Position numbers and translations under genes: made by a program. A stretch of 64,000 nucleotides of DNA from Tetrapyrgos nigripes (lineage: Eukaryota; Basidiomycota; Agaricomycetes; Agaricales; Campanellaceae), in NCBI GenBank assembly GCA_013368315.1, contig JAACJM010000012.1:868001-932000 (forward strand), written 5' to 3'. Numbering within the stretch: position 1 is the first letter of the stretch; each line of letters starts with the position of its first letter. Below the pieces are notes generated by a model. That model was not told the DNA's origin. It made no database searches and saw only the letters and a list, made by a program, of their open reading frames with translations. Positions 30,717 through 41,367 of this stretch are shown here, one piece after another.

Positions 30717-32552
30717 ATGTCATCCAACCCCAACTTCAAGCAGCTTCGCGTCGCCGTCGTAGGCGGTGGTCTCGGAGGTCTTTCCGCAGCAGTGGCATTA
30801 CGTCGTGCTGGCCATATAGGTGCGTCCATATTTATCCTCCGCTGTGAGAGGTCTTTACCAAAAGAGCACAACTCTACAGTCGAAATCTATGAACGACGTG
30901 ATTTCAATGTTGAAGTCGGTGCATCTATTTCTTGTGCTGCTAACGGCACCCAATGGCTTCGTGAATGGGAGGTTGATATTCCTGATATGAAGCCTGTTAT
31001 TTTGGTACACCACTTCTCATTTGAAATTCGGACTGTTGCTGATGGTGGTGAAGATGAAACTGGTTATGCGAGACTGGGAGACTGGAAAGATTCTGAACCA
31101 GTATAACCTGGATAATTACGAACAACAATGGGGCAATGTTTACAATATGCTTCACCGACAGGATATGCATGCAACTCTACTCAAAACTGCTACTTCTCCT
31201 GAAGGTCGCGGCACACCTGCTACCGTCAAAATCGACCATATGTGGGTATCACTTCATTTTCTCGCCATGTTGTTCGCTGATGGCCCTCCTTAGTTGCGAA
31301 TCCGTCAATTACGAAGAAGGAACAGTGACCTTTAGAAACGGAGTGACAGTCAGGGCAGATCTTATTATTGGGGCTGACGGCATTCGCGTACGTTTGTGCC
31401 CATTTTCTATTTCTCTCGTATACTGATCGCGATACATCAACAAACAGTCTGCTGTCAGAAAGGCGATTGGTGTTGTACCCGATATCACGTCTGCTCCTCA
31501 GACCTGTTACCGTTGCAATGTGAAGAGGTCAGACGTTGACAAACTTGGCTTGGTTAAGTACTCTTACGAGCCTGCAATGTTCGTTCTTCTTTGCCTGACA
31601 CAAGCCTGTCTCTCTGATTTGTCGCGTCATTGTAGCCAATTCTGGGGTGGTATGGCGGGGTCAAACGGCAGATCCAAATACTACAAGATTGTCATGTCTC
31701 CGTGTTCTGACGCTGAAGTCGTTTCTTTCTACTGTAAGTTTGCGCTGCATACTATCAATCATCCTCCAACATCCTTGTCCTTGTAGGTTTCATGCCCACA
31801 GAATTAACCAAGCATCACGAGGAAGGTTTCGTGTTCGCAGAAGTGCCGGTCTCGGATATTATTGCTGGAAAGTACGACGAACTTGATCCCGACTGTGTCA
31901 ACCTGCTCAAGCACTCTGTTGACCGAATGCCTTGGCGCCTATACGTCCACAAACCGTATACTGTACGATATATTTTCCTTATTTTCCATATTAGTGAGCT
32001 GACCAGTCTTTTTCCAATTTCTAGCATTGGTACAAGGGCAACGTTTGTATTCTAGGTGACATCTCATCCTCTCGTTCAAGTTCCTCTGGGACTGATATGT
32101 ATTTGTCTTCTTCTAGGCGATTCTGCTCATCCCATGATGCCCCACCAATCTCAAGGTGCTTGCCAAGCCATCGAAGACGCTGCAGCGCTAGGCATAATCT
32201 TCTCGGACAAATACGGCTTCACCCAAGATGTCAGCGCTGGACTGGCTATGTACGAGACAATCCGCAAACCACGCGCAACTCGTGTTCAATCTGCATCTGC
32301 TCGTGCAACTGAAAACTTGAACGAACGTATCGGCTTTACCAGTCTGACTCCTCACGACGCGTCATTGGCTGCTGCTGAAGGCAAACTTACGAGTGAGTGT
32401 AGAATGATTCTTTCAAATGGGACGGCAGTCTGACGATGTCTCTCCCCTTTCCAGTCAATGAGATGAACAGTTACAAAATGCACGATCATGTTGCCTCTGA
32501 AGTTGCGAAGGTGAATTCCAAACAAGGACAGGCAGTCCTAGACTTCGCATAG
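30717..32552 (+). CDS. FAD-dependent aromatic monooxygenase (salicylate-hydroxylase-like)
   Basis: Predicted flavoprotein monooxygenase of group A, which hydroxylates aromatic substrates with NAD(P)H and O2. Seen: VAVVGGGLGGLSAAVALRRAGH (FAD GxGxxG), VEIYERRDFNVEVGASI, YNMLHRQDMHATLL, ADLIIGADGIRSAVR (DG motif, split by an intron), FWGGMAGSNGRSKYYKI, and CILGDSAHPMMPHQSQGACQ (GD motif) with AIEDAAALG. The C-terminus ends VAKVNSKQGQAVLDFA. About nine exons and 430-440 residues, normal for the family. I chose ATG 30717 because the Rossmann strand then starts near residue 11. The frame stays open upstream to 30579, but that reaches poorly conserved sequence. Substrate not deducible. Divergent from the DLH-SnoaL gene. 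Confidence 0.9.
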
Positions 32553-32907
32553 TTTGTGCCCAAATCGTTCGTACTCTGCTCGCTCACTCATTTAAATTTT
32601 CCCTTCGTGTCCTCGTATACAGTAGTCGCCTGTAATGGATGCAGTCTTGACTCTTTCGTATTCGTAGAACTTCAATCATATGTATATTATTATTTAAATT
32701 TTGTCATTACTCTGCAGTGACGGGACGTACCTACTACTAGTACCTAATTCAGCTCTGTGAACTGATTTTACTTTCAAAGACCGCTGTCTAGTCCAGTAGT
32801 GCGAACGACTTCATGTCCGAAGGAATCAAAAAATCTGGTGTAATCAATGATCAACACAATCATCTCTTTCCGTCTCTCTTCTTCTGCAGCCCACGCTCTC
32901 CGGCACC
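32553..32907. other. Intergenic region between FAD monooxygenase and Tma22
   Basis: Holds the 3' UTR of the monooxygenase and the promoter of Tma22. An AT-rich stretch occurs at about 32680-32706. No exon supported. Confidence 0.45.
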
Positions 32908-33756
32908 ATGGGCGCAAAGAAAAACCGAGACAAGAAGGCAGCAGCTACAGAGCCTGCACCCGAAGCACCCGCACCTGAAGCAGAAGGCCCACCTCAGTCA
33001 GAACCCAAACCTCCCGTCGAAGTCTTGTACTGCGCAGGTCCGAGTTCCTCCGTCTGATCTACAAACGCTAGGACACTAAGACTCCAATTTCTTGTTCATT
33101 GTTAATCCAATTTAGTCTGTTCCTTCCCTCCGGAATACTGCGAATTTGGTTCAAGCCTAACAAAATGCAAAGAATGGTTGGAGGAAAAGCATCCACTCAT
33201 ATTCCAGAAATACTACTCCGATGGTGGGTAGTGACATCCTCTCTCAAAGCTCTCGAAACACCAGTATTAATCAGGGTCTTTATAGAGGCCTTACAGTCGA
33301 AGATCGGAACGATGAGTTTGGAAGCTCAGTCAAAATTGGAGAAAGAGGCGGCTAAGAAAGAGGCAAAAGCTGAAGCCAAGGCTGATGCTGCTCTGAAGAA
33401 GAAAATGGCATCTCAAGTGCGTAACCATTCTTTCGTCACATTTCGAAAATCCTGAACATATCTCACAGGTGACTATCAAAAGAATCGAGCGCAATAAACG
33501 GAAGCATGTCACCGCTATACACGGTCTAGAAGCATTCGGTGTTGATTTGAAGAAAGCTGCAAAACAGTTTGCTTCCAAATTTGCGACGGGTGCATCTGTA
33601 ACGAAAAATCTTCAAGGCCAGGACGAAATTGTTATTCAGGGCGATGTCAGTGATGAAGTGCTAGAAATGATTGAAGAGGAGGCCGGCATCCTGAAGGGAA
33701 TTCCTGCCGACAATGTCGAGATAGTAGAGGATAAGAAGAAGAAGAGTGCAGATTAA
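32908..33756 (+). CDS. TMA22: Translation machinery-associated protein 22 (DENR, SUI1 domain)
   Basis: Predicted partner of Tma20/MCT-1 in recycling 40S subunits and reinitiation. Exon 1: basic start MGAKKNRDKKAA, an Ala/Pro/Glu-rich stretch, VEVLYCA. Exon 2: VCSFPPEYCEFGSSLTKC, giving the Cys-rich N-terminal zinc module, then LEEKHPLIFQKYYSD. Exon 3: KIGTMSLEAQSKLEKEAAKKEAKAEA. Exon 4: the SUI1 fold with VTIKRIERNKRKHVTAIHGL, DLKKAAKQFASKFATG, IVIQGDVSDEVLEMI and a Lys-rich end. About 200 residues, matching the family. The first intron (GTCCGA to TTTAG) has a weak donor but restores the conserved zinc ligands. The third intron splits KKKMASQ/VTIKR. Confidence 0.93.
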
Positions 33757-34073
33757 TCATGGTGCGTCGCGTCTGACTTTCAAGCATTGATACTCCTGCA
33801 TACTTACTCAGCACCTTGCAGACTGTATTAAACGAGATGTACACTGAATTTGTATCTTAATGAATGGAAATTCTGCTTCAAAGATCCGTTCCAAGTCAGT
33901 CCTCTCGGTCCTCTCGCGTACCCAATAAGAGACGCGAGCGAGCGCAACGAAGTTTTCAAGGCACGTCGTACAGTCAAATTATTAGAGGTATATTAATACA
34001 GGTGCTGATAGATTTCTGAAACTACTGATACAGTATTAAGAGCATCTTCTCGTGAAATGTTGTTCAGCCTCGT
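33757..34073. other. Convergent intergenic region, Tma22 and CsbD-like gene
   Basis: Two 3' UTRs meet here. No gene, tRNA or repeat is supported. Confidence 0.5.
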
Positions 34074-34529
34074 TCAAGCTCGACGGTTGACTTCTTGCTG
34101 AGCCTGGCCATGTTCGTTACGAACGTTGCCTACGCAGAGGAAAGAATCAGTGCTTACTCCACCTACATCGAAAAATCTATCTCACCTTTGGCTTGTTGCT
34201 CCTTATCATTAGTCAATGCACCCGTTACAGACTGCATGTACCCGCCAGCCCGATCTTTGGTACCCTCTGCGTATCCTTTGACCTGGGCAGCTTTATATTC
34301 CGCTTCGCCTGCAGCATGCTCTTCCTTGCCAGATCGTTGCCAAGATTCGAGGCCAGTCATGTTGCCGATAGCTTCCACGACATTCCCTTTGGTGCTGTGC
34401 CATTGTCCGGTCATTTTGCTGCAAGAGAGCAGAGTCAGTATGCATCATTCTCGAAGAGTTCAAAAGGATGGCTGGAATGACTTACTTGGGTTGACCAGAG
34501 GCAGTGTTGTTAGCAGAGCTGTCAGCCAT
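34074..34529 (-). CDS. CsbD-like stress-response protein (copy 1)
   Basis: Small hydrophilic protein of about 115 residues. Exon 1: MADSSANNTASGQP. Exon 2: KMTGQWHSTKGNVVEAIGNM then LESWQRSGKEEHAAGEAEYK, AAQVKGYAEGTKDRAGGYMQ and SVTGALTNDKEQQAKG. Exon 3: NVRNEHGQAQQEVNRRA. The repeated K-G/E-A/A-E heptad-like pattern is CsbD-type, linked to osmotic or general stress in bacteria and fungi. It resembles copy 2 at 40629-41123 in exon layout and sequence (GNVVEAIGNMTGxESWQRSGKEEH is shared), so they are paralogues. A TATA box lies about 100 bases upstream. The molecular function of CsbD proteins is not established. Confidence 0.88.
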
Positions 34530-34628
34530 TATGTTCTTTGAAAGTAGAGTTTTCGAGTTTGAGTGATGAAGCAGTGGTCAAGATGTGGTTCAGTTGTTGA
34601 TTGAAAATGGAACGGTGAAACTAGGGAT

Positions 34629-34656
34629 CTATTTATACCCTTCATCGTCGGAGCTC
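34629..34656 (-). promoter_or_regulatory. TATA box and GAGCTC element of CsbD-like copy 1
   Basis: TATAAATAG on the minus strand at 34629-34637, about 100 bases before the ATG. Seven bases further upstream lies GAGCTCCGACGA (34645-34656), matched at 11 of 12 positions upstream of copy 2. This suggests a conserved stress-responsive core promoter. Confidence 0.5.
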
Positions 34657-35203
34657 TTCCATCATCGACGGATAACGAATTTCTAGTGGTTTCGTCATTT
34701 CACGCGGTCATGGAGAGGCCCCGAAGGGTGTCGATACGGAGATGACAGAATTATGACTGAAGTCTTGACTTGACGTCAGAGCTCAAGAACTCTGCCACGA
34801 CTATCTGCGCCGACCCTGCCACTCATTCCAATAGTTTCGGGAGGCTAGACGTTACCAGAGTGCCTTCAGGCTTCAGCATATCCGATCCGACTTCCCGAGC
34901 AGCTACATATGTAGAGACGACTGCCCCATTGAGCAGGGTCAAAGCTGTCGGTACATATTCAGTTTCTCGGGGAAATAAGATAGATAAGCTACTCCAACTT
35001 TTTGGAGTGTTTGGGGGATATATCCCCTTCCAGGAGTATCAACTGAATTCTGTCTACTGGCAAAGCGGGAAAATAAGTGGAAAGTACATTAGCAATAAGA
35101 GACCTAGACGGTATGTCAGTACTAGTAATGCTCCGCAAATGACCGATAAAATACACATGGCTCCAACAGTGATAGCAAGGACGAGAAAGCAAGCCCACGG
35201 ATG
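34657..35203. other. Upstream region of CsbD-like copy 1 and 3' flank of the Vps39-like gene
   Basis: A plus-strand open frame at 34770-35327 overlaps the 3' end of the Vps39-like gene and lacks family features, so it is not called. A further short 3' exon of the Vps39-like gene could lie here after a possible donor at 35204. Confidence 0.4.
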
Positions 35204-38011
35204 TTACCTGAATTCAGAGCTGTCCATCCCTGCCTCATATTCAGCTGCTGATACCGTCCTTTCTCTCGGACTTGACCCAGGTTCTGGAAGATCCGAAGGT
35301 AAAATGTCCACAGCTGTCGGTGATTGAGCTGCTTCCGAAACCAGATGCAAAGCAGCCTTTTCGTCCAGCAAGCCCTTCTCATCCCCCTCATTCCCATCGT
35401 CGCCCAAAGCTTCTTCGATGATAGCACCTTCCTCTCGAAGAATGAGCCATGTGCGATCTTTCACCTGTATATCTGTGAGCCCATGTAGACCACATGAAAT
35501 CACGCTGCCTACCTCAAGATTTTGACCGGCGGTCATAGGTTTGATGATTTGCGCTTCATGGCGTTGATGAAGCGTTCTCCTGAAAGACCGAGTCAAGAAT
35601 GACGACATAAGTTTGAGAGACCATGTAGGTGGTATCATTGAGATGACCTATAGGATTGGTAACGAGTCAGAAAAAAAGGTTTTGGATCACAGGTGACCGA
35701 CACACATCGACGACATCCAGATTGACAGCTTGAGCATTCAAGAGTTGGGCCGCACGTTCAGGATTTGGCTCCCTTGTCAGATGGTCAGTCTCAGAGGAGC
35801 AACAGAGTCCGATTGTCCACAACTCACGACCCGTCCATATAGACTTCCAGCAGTATCTTGATCAACTGTTTTCTCAGACTCTCGTCGACCTTCTTGGCTT
35901 GCGAAAATAGTGAGGTTCCTTTCCAAGTTTGTATACACTCAGTGTTGTCAATGATTGCTAATGCGACTCGACTTGGGATGACTTCTCCTCCCAGCGCACA
36001 GTAAGCTTCAGCAGATATGGTATCGTGTAAATCATTCACTAAATGTGATAGTACCGACTGATGTTGCTTGAGCTAAGCAGAAAATCGATGAGTATTCGGG
36101 AAGGACCATCAGGCGAGGAGCTTAACCTTTCCCTCAACGATGATTATCTCCAGCTTGAGTAGCTTATCATGTTGTTGTAGTCGAGACAGTATGGCTTCTG
36201 CGTCGTATAGAGAAGACCCTTGCAGGAATAGAGCAGTCTTCAGCCGTATTCGTTTGTGTTCAGAATCTGGAGTCGTTGATGCAAAATATGATATGAATGG
36301 CGAAGACGCTTCAGTACGAGAGGAGGAATATGACGATGCTATATATGTGTGTAAGGTCAAAGTTGATATTCTGTTATCTTAGATCTTACCTTTGGCGCGC
36401 CAAAGTTTCGAAACACCATCCTGTGATACGTATTCCAAGAGCTGGTCAACGCATGTAATCGCGTATTGCATATGTATTTCCTGTGACTGCACAAAGTCAG
36501 ACCTCAGCATGTCGAATACATGCTGAGACTTACTGCACTACGTTTCTGAAGTATTAGATACTCCAAGAATTGAATCACAGCGCCGGGACTCGTTTGCTTG
36601 ATCTGTTCAAGCAGAGCGAGGTCATCCTCTGATTTATCACGTCGTTTACCGCTGTCTCGTGGCATGAGCAGCTAAAAAGGTCGTGAGACATGTAGTGGGA
36701 GCGAGCATAATATTGTATGTACCTTCAAACCACGCTCGGGATCGCGTTTTGTCAACCAAAGACCCCACTTCTGGTTTAGCGAACGATCTTTCTTCTCAGT
36801 CAAGAGAGATACGATGTTGGCTATGGGGTCCTTGATATCTTCCTCCGTCCACTCTCCGTCCACCAACCTATATGATAAGAATGAGCTTTTTGCAGGTGTT
36901 GCAATCGAAAGGGTTCACGAACTTGGCCCAAGCCTCTAATAGCTTGTCATCTTCTCCGCTTTGCTTGTACAACATGCAAAGTGCGTTATACTGGCCATTC
37001 TTTTGAAGAACGGGTTCTATTTCGGCGAGCACGACATCATGGGGTTCTTGTAGCAGCGCGTACAACTCCTTTGTCTTTTCAGACTGCGCAAAAAGCTTGA
37101 CCAGGACAGTGTCTACAACCTGTATGAAAAGCAAGGATCAATTGACGAATGCAAAGGAGGTCATAAATAACGCACTGGATAAGTGAGCCCCCACTTGCTC
37201 GGCATCCTGGACTGCTCATCCATTCGCCGTCTCGTCCTACATTTGCGCAGAAATTGTTCGAGCATATCCTGCGCTGCTTCACCCAGTATCTTTCGAAGCT
37301 CAGCCGTCGGAGGCGCAGAACGTGTATCAAGATGCGGAGAATAATTCCTAACTAGGTTTCCCATAACTGATCAGTTCCAAAACAGGAACGTGCGATTGTG
37401 AAAGAACGCTCATGTCAATGGAAGAAAGTCGATGTTACCAGTTTAAGATGAAGTCAAGCCGTGGTATAATGCATGGATGATATACGCGATGTTTTCTCCA
37501 GAGTGGGGTGGAAGGGAAAGGAACAAACGAAAGACTCACTTATATCGTCCACTGAAGGTTCTGGAGGCATTCTCTCTGTGACTCCAGCGAAGACGTCCGT
37601 GGTATCTTCGGGTGTGAATAGGGAGCCACGTAGTTCAGGGAAATAGCTGACAAGTAAACGAGGATCCAGTTCGCCATTGAAGAAATTCCGGCCTGCGTCT
37701 TCGAACAATGTTTCGGCGAAACATTGAAAACCTATTCGCTGGTACACGTAGCGCAACTCTTCCAGCTAGACATTGCAATGAAGGTGCAGTCCAACTACAA
37801 AGAAGTACAGACACACCTCGTCCTCATTTACAGTTATACTGCCCTCTAATTTCCTCCGTTGCTGCTCGGCCAAGTCGACTGCATCCAAAATCCGGTGATT
37901 CTCAAGTAAAGACTCTGCTTGAGATATTAAAGTTGCTGGAACAAGTGACTGTAGCGAATGTGAACCAAGAAGGAGTATTGAGGAGCGGGGAAATGTTGTA
38001 GGGTGCAGCAT
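35204..38011 (-). CDS. Vps3/Vps39/TGFBRAP1-like vacuolar tether, N-terminal CNH domain absent
   Basis: Predicted CORVET/HOPS-type endosomal tether subunit. Visible helical-repeat segments in order: LLLGSHSLQSLVPATLISQAESLLENHRILDAV, LRYVYQRIGFQCFAETLFEDAGRNFFNGELDPRLLVSYFPEL, a C-terminal clathrin-repeat region with LYALLQEPHDVVLAEIEPVLQKNGQYNAL, NQKWGLWLTKRDPERGLKLL, EDDLALLEQI, QFLEYLILQ, and the end block REPNPERAAQLLNAQAVNLDV, MIPPTWSLKLMSSFLTRSFRRTLHQRHEAQIIK, as in Vps39_1/Vps39_2. About 15 exons and 720 residues. Full-length relatives have about 300 further N-terminal residues forming a CNH beta-propeller. Here that region is occupied on the other strand by the RabGAP, whose ATG lies 69 bases away. 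So the gene is either 5'-truncated or begins at an unusual internal start (ATG 38011). The last exon may continue past 35204. Confidence 0.78.
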
Positions 38012-38079
38012 GGCGTAGTTGGAAGCAGAGCTTCCGCGTGCGAGACATTCGGGCACCAAACTCTTTCTTTTACGCTTGC

Positions 38080-40136
38080 ATGTCCGTCAAGACGGAACCA
38101 GGGGCAGTACAGTCTTCATCATCTATTCCTTCGACATCTACTACAACTTTACAACCAGAAGAATGGGATGCACTGAGGGAGAAGAGCCTTCAGATTGGTG
38201 GTTTTGGTGAGGAACGAGTCGAGCTCTGGTATGTAACGTGCGATTGCACTTCTTGCTTGTCCATTTACCACTGTCCAACTAGGCCCAAAATTCTCAATGC
38301 ACATAACCATCCACATGAAAAACCTGAAACTGAGTTCAAGAGTCACAAAGATGAACGTCAAATACGTCTGGATACAGACCGAAGTTTTGTTATGTACCCC
38401 GTAGGTAAACTAAGTTGCGAGAGGTATTGGTTTCTGTTTTGTTCATGCCTCGTTTCCTTTAGGTGACGTGAAGAAGGACAAAGAGACTTTACAGGAAGAG
38501 TTATATCAACTCTTGGTGGAGATGTTCAGGAGGCGGCCAAAGTTGAGCTATTTCCAGGTCAGTCTGCTCTGTCTCTGAAGTTGACATTAAAGTAGACTCA
38601 AGTTATGCAGGGATATCATGATATTGTCACCGTGTTGTTCCTTACTCTGCCACCTGAAGTGCAACTTGTCTGTGCAGAGAAGATCAGCTTACACCGACTG
38701 CGAGATTCCATGGGTGCATCATTAGAACCGGTTCTCGGTCTCTTGAGGTAGGTCCCCAGCTGCTATTCAATAAATCCAACCAACATGATTTCCTCAGGTT
38801 CATGAAGAACCTGCTTCGTCTTATTGACCCAGACTACGCGGAAATGCTGGACGAGTACTGTTTCCACTTCGCAATTCGACGTTGAAAGCTAACAGTGCCT
38901 TCTCAGAACCGTACCTCTACCTTACTTCGCACTGTCTAATCTCCTCACTCTCTTCTCGCACGACATGCCAACCCTGCCTCTCATCCAACACGTCTTCGAC
39001 TACCTGCTCTGTCGGCCTCCCATAATGACGGTTTATCTCGTAACTGCCGTACGTCACCCTTCTCCTGCTTCTTGATCCACCTCTGAACTTCATCTCTTCC
39101 AATTAATAGATAACTCTATCTCGAAAACAAGAAGCCCAGCAATTACAAGAAGAGGGCGAGGCAGGGATGCTTCATTCACTTCTGACTGGTCTTCCTAACC
39201 TCACAGACGTGCACAGACGCCGAGCCTACATCGCCTTACGTCGAAAAAGATCTTTCCGCAAGCAGCGATGTGTCCACGAAAGAGGAGGAAGCGACACTGG
39301 TTGACGAGTACCCTCCATTGGAGGAATCGGAGGTCAAGCCATCGGAAGAGTCTGAAGACCCTATCTCGACCACACCTTCATTGGACTCGGCATCCGTTGA
39401 TTCTGATCAAAGCAGAGAAACCTCTGATGCAGAAAACACTCTTGTAGACGTCGATGGTCATAATCCGATTACAGAAAACAACTGGGACGTACCTAAAGAA
39501 TCCACCGATGCGGCTTCTGATGATGCCGATGGTTCCCAGTCTCAGCCTCATGTTTCAAAGCAACCTTCCTCTGTCTCGCTGTCCAAACAGAGCTCCCACT
39601 CACCTTCCTCATCTTCCATCAAATCCAATCGCAATTCAGACGACGATATACACGCACGTAAACCTACTGTTCCATTAATTGCTCTCCTCAAACACGCCGA
39701 TGCCTTATACGAATCCTATCCGCCTTCTCATCCTAATCTCTCGCTGTCTTCCATCATGGGCCCCAAAAGTGTCGTCTTCACCTGGTCAAGTAACCCCTCT
39801 GAGATGCCAGATGACGATACTGCAGAGGAAATCGTAGAGCATCCTGAACTCATCGTTTATCCCCCTGTCGAGGAGGAGGTTGATGAAGAGGAACAGTCGG
39901 AGAAAGGACAAGGTCGTAGTGGGACATTCCGCAAGAGGCCGCTGAGGTTGTTGGATCTCCGGGATAGACGAACGATGGTGGCTAGTGCTGTTTTAGTCCT
40001 CGGAGTTGCGATGGCAGTTTATGGAGTGACTCATGGAGGAATGGGTAGGAACATGAGACATGGAGGGAATCATTTTACGGAAGAGGAGTGGAGGAAGTTG
40101 AGTAGGTGGGTAGGGCTGGTCGTTGGATGGATATAA
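38080..40136 (+). CDS. TBC-domain RabGAP, TBC1D20/Gyp8-like, C-terminal membrane helix
   Basis: Predicted GTPase-activating protein for a Rab of the early secretory pathway. Seen: VELWPKILNAH after the first intron, QIRLDTDRSFVMYP (IxxDxxR Arg finger), LSYFQGYHDIVTVLF (YxQ Gln finger), LVCAEKISLHRLRDSM, FMKNLLRLIDPDYAEMLDEY, VPLPYFALSNLLTLFSHDM and LIQHVFDYLLCRPPIMTVYLVTA, then MLHSLLTGLPNLTD. A Ser/Glu/Asp-rich disordered region follows, and one hydrophobic helix MVASAVLVLGVAMAVYGVTHG near the end, the tail-anchor topology of TBC1D20/Gyp8. The join at about 39208-39285 requires a frame change; a 76-base intron (GTGCAC to AAAGAG) restores it but has a weak acceptor, so it is unresolved. About 560 residues. 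Head-to-head with the Vps39-like gene. Confidence 0.88.
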
Positions 40137-40628
40137 TCAGTCGATGTCTAGCCTTCTAGTAGATATAGTACCAAGTGCTTTCTATGACAACTTATAGTAA
40201 TATTTGTGCCCAATCCTAGTGGTTCAGGAACAGTTTTGGCCCCACGAAGTCATACACCGCATATTCTCGTGTACCACCTTGAACGAAATCCTATATCTTA
40301 GATTCATTCCGAGTCGGACTCGCGATCAGTAGACGTCGGGTATATAGACGAGTCGTTTATAATCAAGGGGCAAATTTCGTGAGTAATCTGGTTGCGCTCT
40401 CTGTACAATCTTGCGAACTCATTATTCTCAGATCGCCCCCAAAGTGGAGCGCAAAAACATCTCATGCACAATGTAGCAAATTCATCGTGACCAAGTAAAA
40501 GATTACTGTGAAGTTAAAGATGTGCATGTGTCTGCACTACGCAGTCTGATTATAATGACTTTACACTACGGGTAGTTATGATACAACTTCTGATCCTTCG
40601 TAACGGCATCGTCAAGTCCATAGGCGAA
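40137..40628. other. Convergent intergenic region, RabGAP and CsbD-like copy 2
   Basis: Two 3' UTRs. No gene, tRNA or strong repeat is supported. Confidence 0.45.
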
Positions 40629-41123
40629 TTAAGCCTTCTTGTTAAACTCCTGCTGAGCCTTGCCCTCATCGTGACGGACATTGCCTAGATGAGAAGATGA
40701 ATGAGATTTGCGGATCGAGACAGCATCTGAAAGCAGCTTACCCTGAGCTTGTTGCGACTTATCGCCAGTGGTAGCGCCTACTACACTGTCCTTCCAACCA
40801 CCAACGCGGTCAGCAGCTCCTTCTGCGTAGCCTTTGGCACGAGCGGCGTTGTATTCAGCTTCTCCGGAAACATGCTCTTCCTTGCCAGACCGTTGCCAGG
40901 ATTCAGCGCCAGTCATGTTGCCAATAGCCTCCACAACGTTTCCCTTATATAAACTCAGTTTAAGAGGTCACTGCAAAGAAAGAGTGGTAAAATACCTTTG
41001 TCGAGTGGTATTGACCGGAGGTCTTGCTGTAAACGCACAAAGACAGTCAGCGACAGTCAGCGAAGTCAAAGACTGGTATGCGAGGTAGACCCACTTTGGT
41101 TCACCAGAAGGGTTGTAAGACAT
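40629..41123 (-). CDS. CsbD-like stress-response protein (copy 2)
   Basis: Paralogue of the gene at 34074-34529. Exon 1: MSYNPSGEP. Exon 2: SKTSGQYHSTK. Exon 3: GNVVEAIGNMTGAESWQRSG, KEEHVSGEAEYNAARAKGYA, EGAADRVGGWKDSVVGATTG, DKSQQAQG. Exon 4: NVRHDEGKAQQEFNKKA to a stop at 40629. About 110 residues. One more intron than copy 1, placed in the middle of the STKGN motif. The HDEGKAQQ tail replaces NEHGQAQQ. A TATA box lies about 80 bases upstream. The two copies are about 6 kb apart and separated by two trafficking genes, so they are a dispersed local duplication. Confidence 0.88.
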
Positions 41124-41203
41124 GTTTAAGAGTAAAATGGTTTGAGTTCGTAGATGAGATGTGACTGAGTTGTTTGATGAGATATTGGGGGTGACTGGGT
41201 AGT

Positions 41204-41257
41204 CCCTTTATACCCCGAAGAAGTTCGATGACAACATAGATGACGGTCGTAGGAGCT
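41204..41257 (-). promoter_or_regulatory. TATA box and GAGCTC element of CsbD-like copy 2
   Basis: TATAAAGGG on the minus strand at 41204-41212, about 80-90 bases before the ATG. Further upstream lies GAGCTCCTACGA (41246-41257), matching the copy-1 element at 11 of 12 bases. The element is 33 bases from TATA here and 7 bases in copy 1. Confidence 0.5.
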
Positions 41258-41367
41258 CGCAAATTTATGATATATTTTTTTGGAGCGTTGAAGTCGACTC
41301 CATAATGAAGTGTGGCGCAACTACAGCGCAATGACGTCAGAATGATATTGGATAACCAGCAAACCGG

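Noticed and set aside
10847..32552. Secondary-metabolite gene cluster (dehydrogenase, Zn2Cys6 factor, hydrolase, DLH fusion, FAD monooxygenase)
   Set aside because: No backbone synthase, and the genes are interleaved with MscS, VAMP7 and tRNA genes over 20 kb; the evidence supports at most the divergent pair at 30.4-30.7 kb.
34770..35327. 186-residue plus-strand frame
   Set aside because: Overlaps the 3' exon of the Vps39-like gene on the other strand, has no family features, and shows no splice support.
39182..39290. Definite frameshift in the RabGAP gene
   Set aside because: A 76-base intron (GTGCAC to AAAGAG) restores the frame, so a lesion is not required.
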